A stretch of 64,000 nucleotides of DNA from Bacteroidales bacterium (lineage in GTDB: Bacteria; Bacteroidota; Bacteroidia; Bacteroidales; F082): contig JAFZDU010000001.1 of NCBI GenBank assembly GCA_017561025.1, positions 1 to 64,000 on the forward strand. The letters run 5' to 3'. The notes below the pieces were generated by a model. That model saw only the letters and a list, made by a program, of their open reading frames with translations. It was not told the DNA's origin and did not search any database. The position numbers and the translations under genes are program-made. Of this stretch, positions 16,101 through 24,449 are shown piece by piece. The first letter of the stretch is position 1, and each line of letters opens with the position of its first letter.

Positions 16101-19035
16101 TTTAGGAATATCATTAGGACTTCTTGCCGTTAATCTTAATTTAATGAGAGGTACTTTAGCTGCTTCAGCTGCATTACTTGTTGCTGCAGGAGCTTTAGCT
16201 GTATTAGCGCCTGTATTAAAAACATTAGGTTCAATGAAAGCAATAGATATTGCTAAGAGTCTTATCACAATCGCAGGAGCTTTGGCTATTATCGGCGGTG
16301 CAGGAGTGCTTCTCGGCCCTGTAGTTCCAGCAATGTTAGCTCTTAGCGGGGCAATCGCCTTATTTGGTGTAGGTTGTTTAGCAGCAGGTGTTGGTGTAGC
16401 CGCATTTTCAGCAGCATTAGCCACTTTAACAACAGTTGGAACCGTTGGTGCAACCGCAATCGTAGCGGCACTGTCAATTATCGTTACTGGTATAGTGTCA
16501 TTGATTCCAGCTATTGCAGCCGAAATTGGAAAAGCTATTGTTGTACTTGTTGGTGTTCTTGTTAAATCTGTACCGACACTTGTTGATGGCTTATTGACTC
16601 TAATAGTCGAATCTTTGAAAGCGCTTACAACACATATTCCAACAATTATTGATCTATTATACGAATTATTCGTCAAAGCTTTAGATAGTTTTGCCAATGT
16701 TCTGCCTGGGCTGATTAAGTCGGCGGTTAATTTAATCGGAGCATTCTTCACAGGCGTTGTTGAGGCTTTAGGATCATTGGATATGGATAATCTTATTAAA
16801 GGAGTCTTAGGTATCGGTTTAATGTCTGGTTTAATGGTTGCTCTTGGTGCAGTAACATCCTTAATACCATCCGCAATGGTTGGTGTAGTCGGAATGGGTG
16901 TTGTTATTGCTGAGTTAGCATTAGTGTTAGCGGCTATTGGTGCATTATCTAAGATACCTGGTCTTAAATGGTTAATTGATGAAGGTGGAAAGTTCTTAGA
17001 AAGTGTTGGAACAGCTATCGGTTCTTTTGTCGGTGGTATTGTTGGCGGATTCATGGGCGGTGTATCAAGTCAGTTCCCTAAAATAGGTGAAGACTTAGCT
17101 AAATTCATGAAAAATGTAAAACCGTTTATCGATGGAGCTAAGCAGATAGATTCAAAAGTTGCTAGTGGTGTAAAAGCATTAGCTACTACAATCTTAACAC
17201 TTACTGCAGCGGATGTTCTCAACGGTTTAACATCTTGGTTTACCGGTGGATCATCACTTGCTGATTTTGGTAAAGAAATTGCAGAATTTGGACCACATCT
17301 TAAGTCTTTCGCAGATAGCGTAAAGGGTGTTGACGGTAATGCTATAAAAAATGCAGCAAAAGCTGCTAAGACCTTAGCTGAAATGGCAGATACAGTTCCT
17401 AACAAAGGAGGAGTAGCCGCTTGGTTTGCTGGAGAAAATAGCTTAGCTTCGTTTGGTTCTGAAATCGTATCATTTGGTAAGAATTTAAAGTCCTATGCAA
17501 ATAACATTTCTGGAATTAATACGGCCGCTGTACAAGCGTCCACAGTCGCTGCAAAAACTCTAAGTGAACTAGCAAATACAATTCCTAATAAAGGTGGTAT
17601 AGCTGCATGGTTTGCTGGAGATAACAGCATTGCAGCCTTTGGTTCTGAAATCGTATCATTCGGTAGAGATTTAAAGAAATATTCAGATGCTGTCACGGGT
17701 ATTAATGTAGCTGCCGTTGCTGCTTCAGCGACCGCTAGCGCTTCAATAGTGGCATTATCCAAGAATATACCTGAAAACAAATTATTCAAGAATGAAACAA
17801 CTCTTGATGAATTTGGAAAACAGGTATCTAAGTTTGGAGGACATTTGGGAAAATATTTCGAATCGGTAAGCGATATCAATACTTCTCAGTTATCAAGCGT
17901 TATTACTCAGGTTAATAGACTTGTGTCCATGGCTAAAGGTATGGTTGGTCTTGATACTAGCGGTATGAAATCGTTTGGTAAAGATTTAGGCACTTTGGGT
18001 CAAAATGGAATCAAAGCGTTTATTAAAGCTTTTACTGACGCACATCCAAAGATTACAACCGCTGCTAAGAATATTATAAATACCTTTATCAAAGGTGCGA
18101 AATCAATGACTCCAAATTTCACAAAGACATTCACAACTCTTCTTCAGACAACATTAACAAATATTAATGGAATGAAAGAGAAATTCTATACTGTTGGTAA
18201 AACGTTAATGGTTAGATTCAACTCAGGTATTACATCTGAAGCTACATTGACATATTCGACGATAATTGTAATCATCAATAAAGCTTTATCGGCAATAAAA
18301 AATGAATATTCAACATTCACATCAGTTGGTCAAACACTAATGGCAAAATTTACAAACGGAATGTCTTCGAAGTCAAATACAGTAGCATCAACCGCTGCTA
18401 AAATGGTAAGTAAAGCAGTAAGTGCTGTTAGAGATTATTACGGTAATTTCTATGAAGCAGGTAAGTATGTAGTTGCCGGCTTCGCCGCAGGCATTAGTGC
18501 GAACACATACAAAGCTGAGGCCAAATCGAGAGAAATGGCTAAAGCGGCTAAGAGAGCTGCTGAAAAGGAATTGGACGAACACTCACCATCTAAGGAATTC
18601 TATAGAATCGGTGCATATGCTGGAGAAGGGTTTGTCAATGCTCTTGATGATTATGCTACTGATTCGTTCGATGCCGCAACTAACTTTGCGAACAGTGCAA
18701 AGAAAGGTTTAACCAAAGCCATTTCAAAGATTGTTGATATCGTTGAAGGTAATGTTGATGTGCATCCAACAATTCGTCCAGTGCTTGACTTATCGGATGT
18801 TGAGTCTGGAACTAGAAAATTAAATGCGATGTTTAGTCATAACCAGGCTATGGCAATTAGTGCTGGTATACGTAAAGCATCTACTGAAGAAATTCAAAAT
18901 GGAGTTAATACCCCTGTTGGTAATACATTCCAGTTTACACAAAATAACTATTCGCCTAAAGCACTGTCTAGAGTTGATATTTATCGACAGACTAAGAATC
19001 AGTTCTCGGCAATGGAAAGGATGGTACACGCATGA
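13189..19035 (+). CDS. Tail tape measure protein
   Basis: 1948 aa, the longest gene, which sets tail length. The N-terminal TMP domain (~1-420) has AAVSGSTSQQASTAMYQLSQALAAG-type helices. Residues ~650-1300 hold long Ala/Gly/Leu/Ile-rich hydrophobic segments, probably for membrane passage of DNA. Residues ~1340-1560 contain three related units of ~75 residues (each with a WF.G..S...FG..I..FG pattern). The C-terminal part has a coiled region and the DEHSPSKEFYRIG motif common in Firmicutes tape measures. Length implies a tail near 290 nm by the usual 0.15 nm per residue. Start at ATG 13189, overlapping the previous stop. Confidence 0.92.
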   Translation: MSTVVDERVVSMQFDNKQFERGVATSMSTLEKLKQSLNLSGAVKGMEEISKTAKGVDLSPINKGVEVVVDKFNYASVMIKRVFENIVDSAYITGKRIASAFTIDPIKTGLAEYETQINAVQTILANTQSKGTTLDNVNAALDELNTYADKTIYNFTEMTRNIGTFTAAGVELDTSVSAIKGIANLAAVSGSTSQQASTAMYQLSQALAAGTVKLMDWNSVVNAGMGGQVFQDSLKETARNHGIAIDSMIAKEGSFRETLQNGWLTSDILLETLNKFTGDLNAEQLKAMGYTEEQIDGILKLGKTANDAATKVKTFTQLMDTLKEAAQSGWTQTWEILIGDFEEAKELWTMVSDVFGKFINDSAQQRNELLQGWKDSGGRIQLIESLKNAFTGVINLISPIKDAFKEIFPPITVKQLVSFTENLQTMTERFKELSVEYAPKIKKTFLGVFSVIDIGVTVIKELAIGIVKLLGNFKGLGGGILDVTGSIGSWLSGMRDSVKETNIIGTCIGNVVTFLQRAIDKFKEFTGILKEKIALPGLESLQAILGMIWTSIKKIGKMISDIGSEIGKAFVNIFRNGDLNAGLELLNGGLLASILLGVKKFVGGLSDAFDDATGLLENIKGILDGVQGSLEAWQQNLKAGTLMKIAGAIGILTASLVVMAMIDPVKLTSSLGAITVLFADLMGSMAVFDKIGFAGKNAVKATAIMIGISTSVLILAAALKQVADIKTESLFTAVLGIVTLTTTIVLAATAMSMNEGKIMKGSTSLIVFAGAIKILASVCKDLADLDWNQLAKGLTGVGVLMAEISAFMFAAKFGNSTIQSATSIVILAGALKILASVCGVFGEMDTTSLIKGVTAIGILLAELALFTTATGNSKKLISTGVGMIALSAAMKILASAIKDMSSLSYGELLKGLLGMATALSAIVLALNFMPKNMVGIGAGLVVTASSLLILAEVIKKIGGMNTADIVKGVTALGISLGLLAVNLNLMRGTLAASAALLVAAGALAVLAPVLKTLGSMKAIDIAKSLITIAGALAIIGGAGVLLGPVVPAMLALSGAIALFGVGCLAAGVGVAAFSAALATLTTVGTVGATAIVAALSIIVTGIVSLIPAIAAEIGKAIVVLVGVLVKSVPTLVDGLLTLIVESLKALTTHIPTIIDLLYELFVKALDSFANVLPGLIKSAVNLIGAFFTGVVEALGSLDMDNLIKGVLGIGLMSGLMVALGAVTSLIPSAMVGVVGMGVVIAELALVLAAIGALSKIPGLKWLIDEGGKFLESVGTAIGSFVGGIVGGFMGGVSSQFPKIGEDLAKFMKNVKPFIDGAKQIDSKVASGVKALATTILTLTAADVLNGLTSWFTGGSSLADFGKEIAEFGPHLKSFADSVKGVDGNAIKNAAKAAKTLAEMADTVPNKGGVAAWFAGENSLASFGSEIVSFGKNLKSYANNISGINTAAVQASTVAAKTLSELANTIPNKGGIAAWFAGDNSIAAFGSEIVSFGRDLKKYSDAVTGINVAAVAASATASASIVALSKNIPENKLFKNETTLDEFGKQVSKFGGHLGKYFESVSDINTSQLSSVITQVNRLVSMAKGMVGLDTSGMKSFGKDLGTLGQNGIKAFIKAFTDAHPKITTAAKNIINTFIKGAKSMTPNFTKTFTTLLQTTLTNINGMKEKFYTVGKTLMVRFNSGITSEATLTYSTIIVIINKALSAIKNEYSTFTSVGQTLMAKFTNGMSSKSNTVASTAAKMVSKAVSAVRDYYGNFYEAGKYVVAGFAAGISANTYKAEAKSREMAKAAKRAAEKELDEHSPSKEFYRIGAYAGEGFVNALDDYATDSFDAATNFANSAKKGLTKAISKIVDIVEGNVDVHPTIRPVLDLSDVESGTRKLNAMFSHNQAMAISAGIRKASTEEIQNGVNTPVGNTFQFTQNNYSPKALSRVDIYRQTKNQFSAMERMVHA

Positions 19036-19946
19036 TTAAATCTATAACCGTCACAAACTATCTAGGCGATAGTATTAAACTTGAATTATCGAGGCCAGAG
19101 AAATCTGGCTTCATAATCAAGAAAATTGAAGGTTTGGGTCCTGGTAAGGCAAATCTTAATATGACAGAAGTTTCTACAAATGACGGTTCAATTTATAACT
19201 CATCAAGACTTCCTAGTAGAAATATAGTGTTCTCATTAGGATATTTGTGGAAAAATTCGATAGAGGATGTTCGTCAGCTCTCTTACAAATATTTTCCTAT
19301 TAAAAAGAAACTTAAATTGCTTATCGAAACAGATAATCGTTTAGCGGAGATTGAAGGCTACGTTGAATCAAACGAACCTGATATTTTTAGTAAAGATGAA
19401 GGAGCAGATATTTCAATTATTTGTCCTAATCCGTTCTTTTATTCTGCTGGCGAAGAAGGTAATAACGTAACGGTGTTCAGTGGTTACGACCCGTTATTCC
19501 AGTTTCCATTTAGTAATGAGTCACTTAAAGAATGTTTACTTGAAGTTGGTGCAATCCACAACAGTAAAGATGAATGCGTTGTTTATGATGGTGATGCTGA
19601 AATTGGTGTTAATATTACAATCCATGCGCTTGGCGAAGCAAGTGATATTACAATCTATAATCTTGGTACTCGTGAAGTAATGCGCATTAACACGGAACGA
19701 ATGAAATCTCTTACTGGTTATGGAATTATTGCAGGCGATGATATTGTTATTTGTACTGTAAAAGGTAACAAATCAGTAACGCTTGTGCGTAACGGTATTA
19801 AAACAAACATTCTTAACTGTTTGGATAGAGATGCCGACTGGTTCCAGCTTAGTAAAGGAGATAATATATTTACATATACGGCAGCTTCAGGAGGAACTAA
19901 TCTTCAGTTTAAAATTGAAAATAGAGTTGTTTATGAGGGGGTATAA
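19032..19946 (+). CDS. Distal tail protein (Dit-like)
   Basis: 304 aa following the tape measure with an ATGA overlap. It begins MIKSITVTNYLGDSIKLELSRPE and has the beta-rich N-terminal core with SRLPSRNIVFSLGYL and FPIKKKLKLLIETDNRLAEIEGYVESNEPDIFSKDEGADISIICPNPFFYS, typical of siphophage distal tail proteins (baseplate hub). Its position matches. Confidence 0.82.
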   Translation: MIKSITVTNYLGDSIKLELSRPEKSGFIIKKIEGLGPGKANLNMTEVSTNDGSIYNSSRLPSRNIVFSLGYLWKNSIEDVRQLSYKYFPIKKKLKLLIETDNRLAEIEGYVESNEPDIFSKDEGADISIICPNPFFYSAGEEGNNVTVFSGYDPLFQFPFSNESLKECLLEVGAIHNSKDECVVYDGDAEIGVNITIHALGEASDITIYNLGTREVMRINTERMKSLTGYGIIAGDDIVICTVKGNKSVTLVRNGIKTNILNCLDRDADWFQLSKGDNIFTYTAASGGTNLQFKIENRVVYEGV

Positions 19947-19949
19947 AGT

Positions 19950-21014
19950 ATGGATTTGATGATTTTAAACACAGATCTAGATGCTGTATCAATCATAGAT
20001 AACTATAAATCTTTGATATGGACAGATCGTTATTATAAGTGCGGAGACTTCGAACTTTTCTCTTCAATGAATAAAGACATCATAAACCATATTAAGCAAG
20101 ATTACTATCTTCAGAGTAGACATTCAAAACATGTAATGATTGTTGAAGAACTACGAATCGAAAGTGATGTTGAAGACGGAGCTAATATTGTTATTACAGG
20201 TAGATCATTGGAATCTATTCTGAACCGAAGAATTATTTGGGGACAGGTAACAATAAGCGGAAACCTTCAAAATGGAATTAAAGCATTACTTGACATGTGT
20301 ATCATTTCACCAGATGATGAAAAACGAAAGATTCCTAATTTTATATTCGAAGAATCTACAGATCCTGCGATTACGGAATTAGAGATTGAAGCTCAGTATA
20401 CTGGTGATAATTTGTACGATGTTGTTCAAATAATCTGCGAAGAGATGGGTATTGGCTTTAAAGTAACTCTTAATGATAATAAACAGTTTGTCTTTAAGTT
20501 ATATTCTGGGGTAGATCGTTCATATGAACAAACTGAAGTTCCTTTTGTTATATTCTCCCCAAACTTTGAAAACATTGTCAATAGCAACTATATAGAGTCT
20601 AAAGCTTCTTTGAAGAACGTTACTCTTATTGGCGGAGAAGGTGAAGGAGCTAATAGAAAATATAGTGCTATTGCTATTGAAGAATGTTCCGGATTAAATC
20701 GTAGAGAACTTTTTACCGATGCTAGGGACATTTCATCTGATGTTGGGGATGGTAAAATTCTTACTGACTCAGAATATTATGCACAGCTGGATCAAAGAGG
20801 ATTTGAAAACCTAGCTGAAAATACCTCGATCACATATTTTGAGGGTCAGGTAGAAACTACAATTATGTTTAAATATGGAGTAGATTTCTTCGATGGAGAT
20901 ATTGTTCAGATTGAGAACGAATACGGACACAATAATAGAGCTCGTATTATTGAAATGGTCACATCAATCAACGAAGAAGGAACCTCTACATATCCAACAT
21001 TAGAAACATTATAG
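19950..21014 (+). CDS. Tail-associated protein, Gp37-like (baseplate/tail tip)
   Basis: 354 aa. The N-terminus MDLMILNTDLDAVSIIDNYKSLIWTDRYYKCGDFELF matches the Siphovirus ReqiPepy6 Gp37-like family, which forms part of the tail tip hub. Internal features include HVMIVEELRIESDVEDGANIVITGRSLESIL. It starts 4 bases after the Dit stop. Confidence 0.78.
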   Translation: MDLMILNTDLDAVSIIDNYKSLIWTDRYYKCGDFELFSSMNKDIINHIKQDYYLQSRHSKHVMIVEELRIESDVEDGANIVITGRSLESILNRRIIWGQVTISGNLQNGIKALLDMCIISPDDEKRKIPNFIFEESTDPAITELEIEAQYTGDNLYDVVQIICEEMGIGFKVTLNDNKQFVFKLYSGVDRSYEQTEVPFVIFSPNFENIVNSNYIESKASLKNVTLIGGEGEGANRKYSAIAIEECSGLNRRELFTDARDISSDVGDGKILTDSEYYAQLDQRGFENLAENTSITYFEGQVETTIMFKYGVDFFDGDIVQIENEYGHNNRARIIEMVTSINEEGTSTYPTLETL

Positions 21015-21030
21015 GAAGGAGTATAACATA

Positions 21031-21888
21031 ATGAGCGTAACGAGTGGATTTTTTAACTCGCTTAATGGTGATAGACGTTATAATGCAGAACAGATGTCTG
21101 CCATATTTGACGGTGTTATCAATGATGGTGTTTTCGCTAATATTGGTAATACATTCAATGTTAAAGCAAAATCTGGTAATGATATTACAGTTGATATTGG
21201 GCGCGCTTGGTTTAACAGCAAATGGATTTATAATGATGCTATCTTACCTTTAACTGCTGATGTTTCAGAAGTTGTATTAGATCGTATTGATGCAGTTGTT
21301 ATCGAAATCAATCGTAATGATTCAGTAAGAAGTGGCGACATTAAGATTATTAAAGGTACACCAGCAAGTGATCCACAGAGACCTGCTATGTCTAAATCGA
21401 ACGATATTTATCAATATCCGTTAGCCTACATTAATCGTAAAGCTGGTTCTACCGCTATTACTCAGGCAGATATTACAAGTATGATTGGTACTAGCAGTTG
21501 TCCGTATATTACCGGAATTCTACAAGTGACAAATATTGATAATGTAGTTGCTCAGTGGGAAGCACAGTGGAATCAGTGGTATGCAGAAGAAGTAAAAAAT
21601 GCAGATTCAGAAGCATCCGAATGGATGGCTCAGATGAAAACTGACTTAGAAGCTTGGTTTGCTGATTTACAGATATTTCTTGAAGGAGATACTGCTGCTA
21701 ATTTATCTAATCAGATTGTTAAATTACAGAATCGATTTGAAGTTCTCGCGAAAGAACGTGCTGTATATGATGATATGGAAGATTCAAACGGAGATTTAAT
21801 CGAAGATAGCTATGGAAATATCATTGAGGGTAAGACTACATTCGGTGTAGCAACGTATGATGAAAAAACAAAAACTCTTTGTTTATAA
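21031..21888 (+). CDS. Baseplate / receptor-binding associated protein
   Basis: 285 aa beginning SVTSGFFNSLNGDRRYNAEQMSAIFDGVINDGVF, a start shared by many Firmicutes phage baseplate wedge or upper baseplate proteins. A helical section (~170-235, with repeated W and Q) follows, then an acidic C-terminus. The AAGGAGTATAACATA translation site is strong. Role inferred from position after the tail tip. Confidence 0.65.
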   Translation: MSVTSGFFNSLNGDRRYNAEQMSAIFDGVINDGVFANIGNTFNVKAKSGNDITVDIGRAWFNSKWIYNDAILPLTADVSEVVLDRIDAVVIEINRNDSVRSGDIKIIKGTPASDPQRPAMSKSNDIYQYPLAYINRKAGSTAITQADITSMIGTSSCPYITGILQVTNIDNVVAQWEAQWNQWYAEEVKNADSEASEWMAQMKTDLEAWFADLQIFLEGDTAANLSNQIVKLQNRFEVLAKERAVYDDMEDSNGDLIEDSYGNIIEGKTTFGVATYDEKTKTLCL

Positions 21889-21919
21889 ATTTTCAACTTA
21901 AATAAAGGAGAATAAATAT

Positions 21920-22732
21920 ATGAAAATTACAGAATATTCTGCCACTAAAAGATTTACAGAAGATCAGGTCTTACTTGTAGACGGTAATGGTGGTACTAAA
22001 AATATTCGTATTGGAGATGCAGTTCAGGCAATGTTTGATTTCATGTCTCCAATAAATCACAGAACAATTTTTAGAGGTAAAAATCTCGGTTCGGTAATTA
22101 CTACAGAACAGAAAGCGGCAATCCAAGCTGGTACTTTCGAAGATTTATGGTTGGGTGACTACTGGAAAGTTGGTACTATTAGATGGCGTATCGTAGACTT
22201 TGATTATTGGTTAGGAACTGGTGATACATCAATGACTAAGCATCATTTGGTTATCATGCCTGACGATAGTTTAGGATCATTTGCGATGAATGATAATGGT
22301 ACGACTACGGGTGGTTATGCCGGATCAAACATGTATACTACTCATTTACCTTCGGTTTTAAATGATACTATATCCAGCGTTTTTGGTGATGTATTAATAT
22401 CACATCCTGAACTGTTAACCAATGCGGTTAGTAATGAAGTAGCAAGTGGTCACGCATGGTTTGATGCGGAGGTTGTATTACCAAATCAATTTATGATGTT
22501 CGGTTCACGTCCTATAAACGCAAATGGAGGCGGACGTGAGCAGTACGCTAATAGTAATACCCAATTAGCAGCATTACGCGCATTTCCGGATTTAATAACT
22601 CTTAGATATTCCCATTGGTTAAGAGACGTTACATCGGCAACCACTTTTGCCATGGTTAATGCTAATGGTGGCGCAGGTAGTGATTCGGCATCAAATAGAC
22701 ATGGTATTCGCCCAGTATTCGCAATCGGATAA
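21920..22732 (+). CDS. Tail tip adhesin with C-type-lectin-like (DUF6273-like) domain
   Basis: 270 aa. The N-terminal ~50 residues contain an anchoring segment. Residues ~60-270 resemble DUF6273/C-type-lectin-like domains: WLGDYWKVGTIRWRIVDFDYW, GGYAGSNMYTTHLPSVL, LRYSHWLRD and the end NRHGIRPVFAIG. This fold is used for receptor recognition. It is preceded by AAAGGAG and is the likely host-specificity determinant. No reverse transcriptase or template repeat was seen, so it does not appear to be diversified by a DGR. Confidence 0.6.
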   Translation: MKITEYSATKRFTEDQVLLVDGNGGTKNIRIGDAVQAMFDFMSPINHRTIFRGKNLGSVITTEQKAAIQAGTFEDLWLGDYWKVGTIRWRIVDFDYWLGTGDTSMTKHHLVIMPDDSLGSFAMNDNGTTTGGYAGSNMYTTHLPSVLNDTISSVFGDVLISHPELLTNAVSNEVASGHAWFDAEVVLPNQFMMFGSRPINANGGGREQYANSNTQLAALRAFPDLITLRYSHWLRDVTSATTFAMVNANGGAGSDSASNRHGIRPVFAIG

Positions 22733-22747
22733 TAGGAGGAATTCAAA

Positions 22748-23056
22748 ATGGATAAAATATATACAATTACTCTTGCTGATGGAACGGTTTTAGACAGCTT
22801 GAAACTTAGTGGTAATACCTTTATCTCAAAAGTTTCAGTAGATGCAGCGATCTTTGAAAGTAATTGTTCGCCGGTTGTTATTAATGATGGTGAAAAAGAC
22901 GAGATTCATCCAAACATGGAATTTGTTCAGGCAGCTACAAATGAACCTGGAGAATATTGGTTTATTCTTAGAGACTTTACAAAAGAAGAACTCGCATCTA
23001 TTAAAACTCGTGCTGACATTGAATATTTAGCAATGATGTGCGATGTGGAACTGTAA
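22748..23056 (+). CDS. Small tail-module protein, unknown function
   Basis: 102 aa, starting with MDKIYTITLADGTVLDSLKLSGNTFIS. This strand-rich acidic protein is common beside XkdX genes. The start overlaps the sequence ATTCAAAATGG with a preceding GGAGG. No membrane segment. Probably a tail fibre accessory, by context only. Confidence 0.6.
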   Translation: MDKIYTITLADGTVLDSLKLSGNTFISKVSVDAAIFESNCSPVVINDGEKDEIHPNMEFVQAATNEPGEYWFILRDFTKEELASIKTRADIEYLAMMCDVEL

Positions 23057-23068
23057 AGGAGGACTATC

Positions 23069-23212
23069 ATGGAACATAGTAAAAATTACGACAAAGTAAA
23101 ATATTGGTATAACATGAATATGTGGGATGAAACTCGAGTTCGTAATGCTGTAGAAAAAGGCTGGATTACAAAAGCTGAATTCACGGAAATTACAGGATTA
23201 GACATTGATTAG
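23069..23212 (+). CDS. XkdX family protein
   Basis: 47 aa (MEHSKNYDKVKYWYNMNMW, then VEKGWITKAEFTEITG). The tryptophan-rich helix followed by W-I-T-K-A-E-F is the signature of the XkdX family, small proteins that lie between tail fibre and holin genes in PBSX-like phages. The gene is preceded by AAGGAGG. Confidence 0.8.
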   Translation: MEHSKNYDKVKYWYNMNMWDETRVRNAVEKGWITKAEFTEITGLDID

Positions 23213-23245
23213 ATAATTATTTAAAGAAAGGATGGGCAAAATGAC

Positions 23246-23518
23246 ATGATGGATTTTACAACATTAACCGAACATTTTGTACTCGTAGTGGTGGTTGCTT
23301 GTTTAGTAGTTGGTTACATTATTAAACATACGTCGTTTTTAAGTAAGATTCCTAATAACGACATTCCAGTTATTCTCGCAGCGGTTGGAGCAGTCTTAAA
23401 TGGATTTGTTAGTGGATTCTCAGTTGAGTCGATTGTATATGGCGCTGTAATGGGATTAGCATCTACAGGTTTACATCAGGCATTTACTCGATTCGTTGAA
23501 AATAAGACAGAAGAGTAG
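23246..23518 (+). CDS. Holin (Hol44-like)
   Basis: 90 aa with two hydrophobic segments (~10-30 and ~40-62) and an amphipathic C-terminus, matching the phage_holin_5_2 / Hol44 type. It starts ATGATG. Five bases upstream an ATG opens a 3-codon frame (ATGACATGA) whose stop overlaps the holin start, which could delay or couple holin translation. It would open the membrane for the M15 endolysin. Confidence 0.8.
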   Translation: MMDFTTLTEHFVLVVVVACLVVGYIIKHTSFLSKIPNNDIPVILAAVGAVLNGFVSGFSVESIVYGAVMGLASTGLHQAFTRFVENKTEE

Positions 23519-23527
23519 GTGGTTAAA

Positions 23528-23791
23528 ATGGATGAAATGCAGGTTATAGGATGGGTAGTAACCTCTGTAATTACATTAGGTGCGTTTATCGCAGTTATTA
23601 CAAAATTTACTCAACCTATTAATGATTTACGGATCGTTATTCAAAAATTGAATGATAGTATCGACAACATGAAAAAAGATTATGAAAGTCATGAAAAACG
23701 AATTACAAAACATGGTGAAGAGATTGATGAAATCAAAAGAACTGTACATGGCATAACTACCAAGATGGAAATGTATCATAACATAAAATAA
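23528..23791 (+). CDS. Small membrane protein with coiled coil, lysis accessory
   Basis: 87 aa from ATG 23528 (a GTG at 23519 would add three residues). One transmembrane segment (~5-28) is followed by a long coiled coil rich in K, E and D. This is the topology of XhlA-like or XpaF-like lysis helper proteins beside holins. The function is inferred from topology and place. Confidence 0.55.
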   Translation: MDEMQVIGWVVTSVITLGAFIAVITKFTQPINDLRIVIQKLNDSIDNMKKDYESHEKRITKHGEEIDEIKRTVHGITTKMEMYHNIK

Positions 23792-23818
23792 TCGTAAAAG
23801 TGGTGAGGAATTATAACG

Positions 23819-24208
23819 ATGAAAAAAATGGAAAGACTTGAAAAAGATGGACAGCTCTATGAAATCGTTGATGCAGGAGCTAGAAAAATGATTAAGGAAC
23901 AGGACATGCTTATGAATGATTTAATTGTTCCGTTTCATGTAATATACGATCTTAATCAAACCATCCCCGCAAATACAACAAAAGAAATAAATTTGCCACT
24001 TGAGCAAGTACGTGCTGCTGTTCCTGATGGATATAAGATACTTTCGAATATACCGGTAAATTATATGACGCGTAACGGATACACTTGCTGTTGTCGTTCA
24101 TACATATATAATAATAATATTGTTTGTCATGTATATAATCTCGATACGAGTCAAGTTCAGCTGCAGGGTATTACATTATACTTCTTAGCAATAAGAAATT
24201 TTGGTTGA
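23819..24208 (+). CDS. Unknown late protein, possible tail tip or lysis accessory
   Basis: 129 aa behind a GTGAGGAATTATAACG site. The N-terminal helix contains MLMNDLIVPFHVIYDLNQTIPANTTKEINLPLEQV, and the C-terminal half is beta-rich with four cysteines near residues 89-92 and 105 (TCCCRSY). No membrane segment is evident. I do not recognise the family. It is the last gene of the late operon. Confidence 0.5.
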   Translation: MKKMERLEKDGQLYEIVDAGARKMIKEQDMLMNDLIVPFHVIYDLNQTIPANTTKEINLPLEQVRAAVPDGYKILSNIPVNYMTRNGYTCCCRSYIYNNNIVCHVYNLDTSQVQLQGITLYFLAIRNFG

Positions 24209-24256
24209 ATTCATATTTGACCCACACAGACTTAATGACTTTAATATCACAAAATG

Positions 24257-24301
24257 AAAACGCTCCTCAGGGGATTGTATTTCCTCTGGGGTGTCGTTTT
24301 T
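24257..24301 (+). terminator. Terminator closing the late operon
   Basis: AAAACG (24257-24262) and CGTTTT (24295-24300) enclose a 10-bp stem (CCTCAGGGGA with TCCTCTGGGG, including G-T pairs), with a T run after it. The stem faces the end of the late genes and the convergent integrase. Confidence 0.8.
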
Positions 24302-24410
24302 GATATCGTACCCAATACAAACCTTCTTTTTTTTTTGTTGTTGTAGTCTTTGATTATATCATCAAACGCCAATCGAGTGTCACCATCAATCATATAAGTC
24401 AAAAATACAA

Positions 24411-24440
24411 CAAAGGAAAACCCTTGATACACAAGGGCTC
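24411..24440 (-). terminator. Terminator of the integrase gene
   Basis: Read on the minus strand, CCCTTG (24437-24432) pairs with CAAGGG (24426-24421), followed by TTTTCCTTT. It ends the leftward integrase transcript. Confidence 0.7.
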
Positions 24441-24449
24441 CTTAAAATT

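Noticed and set aside
15900..17054. 384-codon minus-strand frame opposite the tape measure gene
   Set aside because: Pro/Ala/Ile/Thr-rich low-complexity translation, no ribosome site, and exactly antisense to the hydrophobic repeats of the tape measure gene, whose codon pattern explains it.
21920..22732. C-type-lectin-like adhesin as target of a diversity-generating retroelement
   Set aside because: No reverse transcriptase gene and no near-copy of the 3' end of the gene was seen anywhere in the unit.
24247..24432. 61-codon minus-strand frame downstream of the integrase
   Set aside because: It starts within the integrase terminator hairpin, has no ribosome site and ends inside the late-operon terminator.
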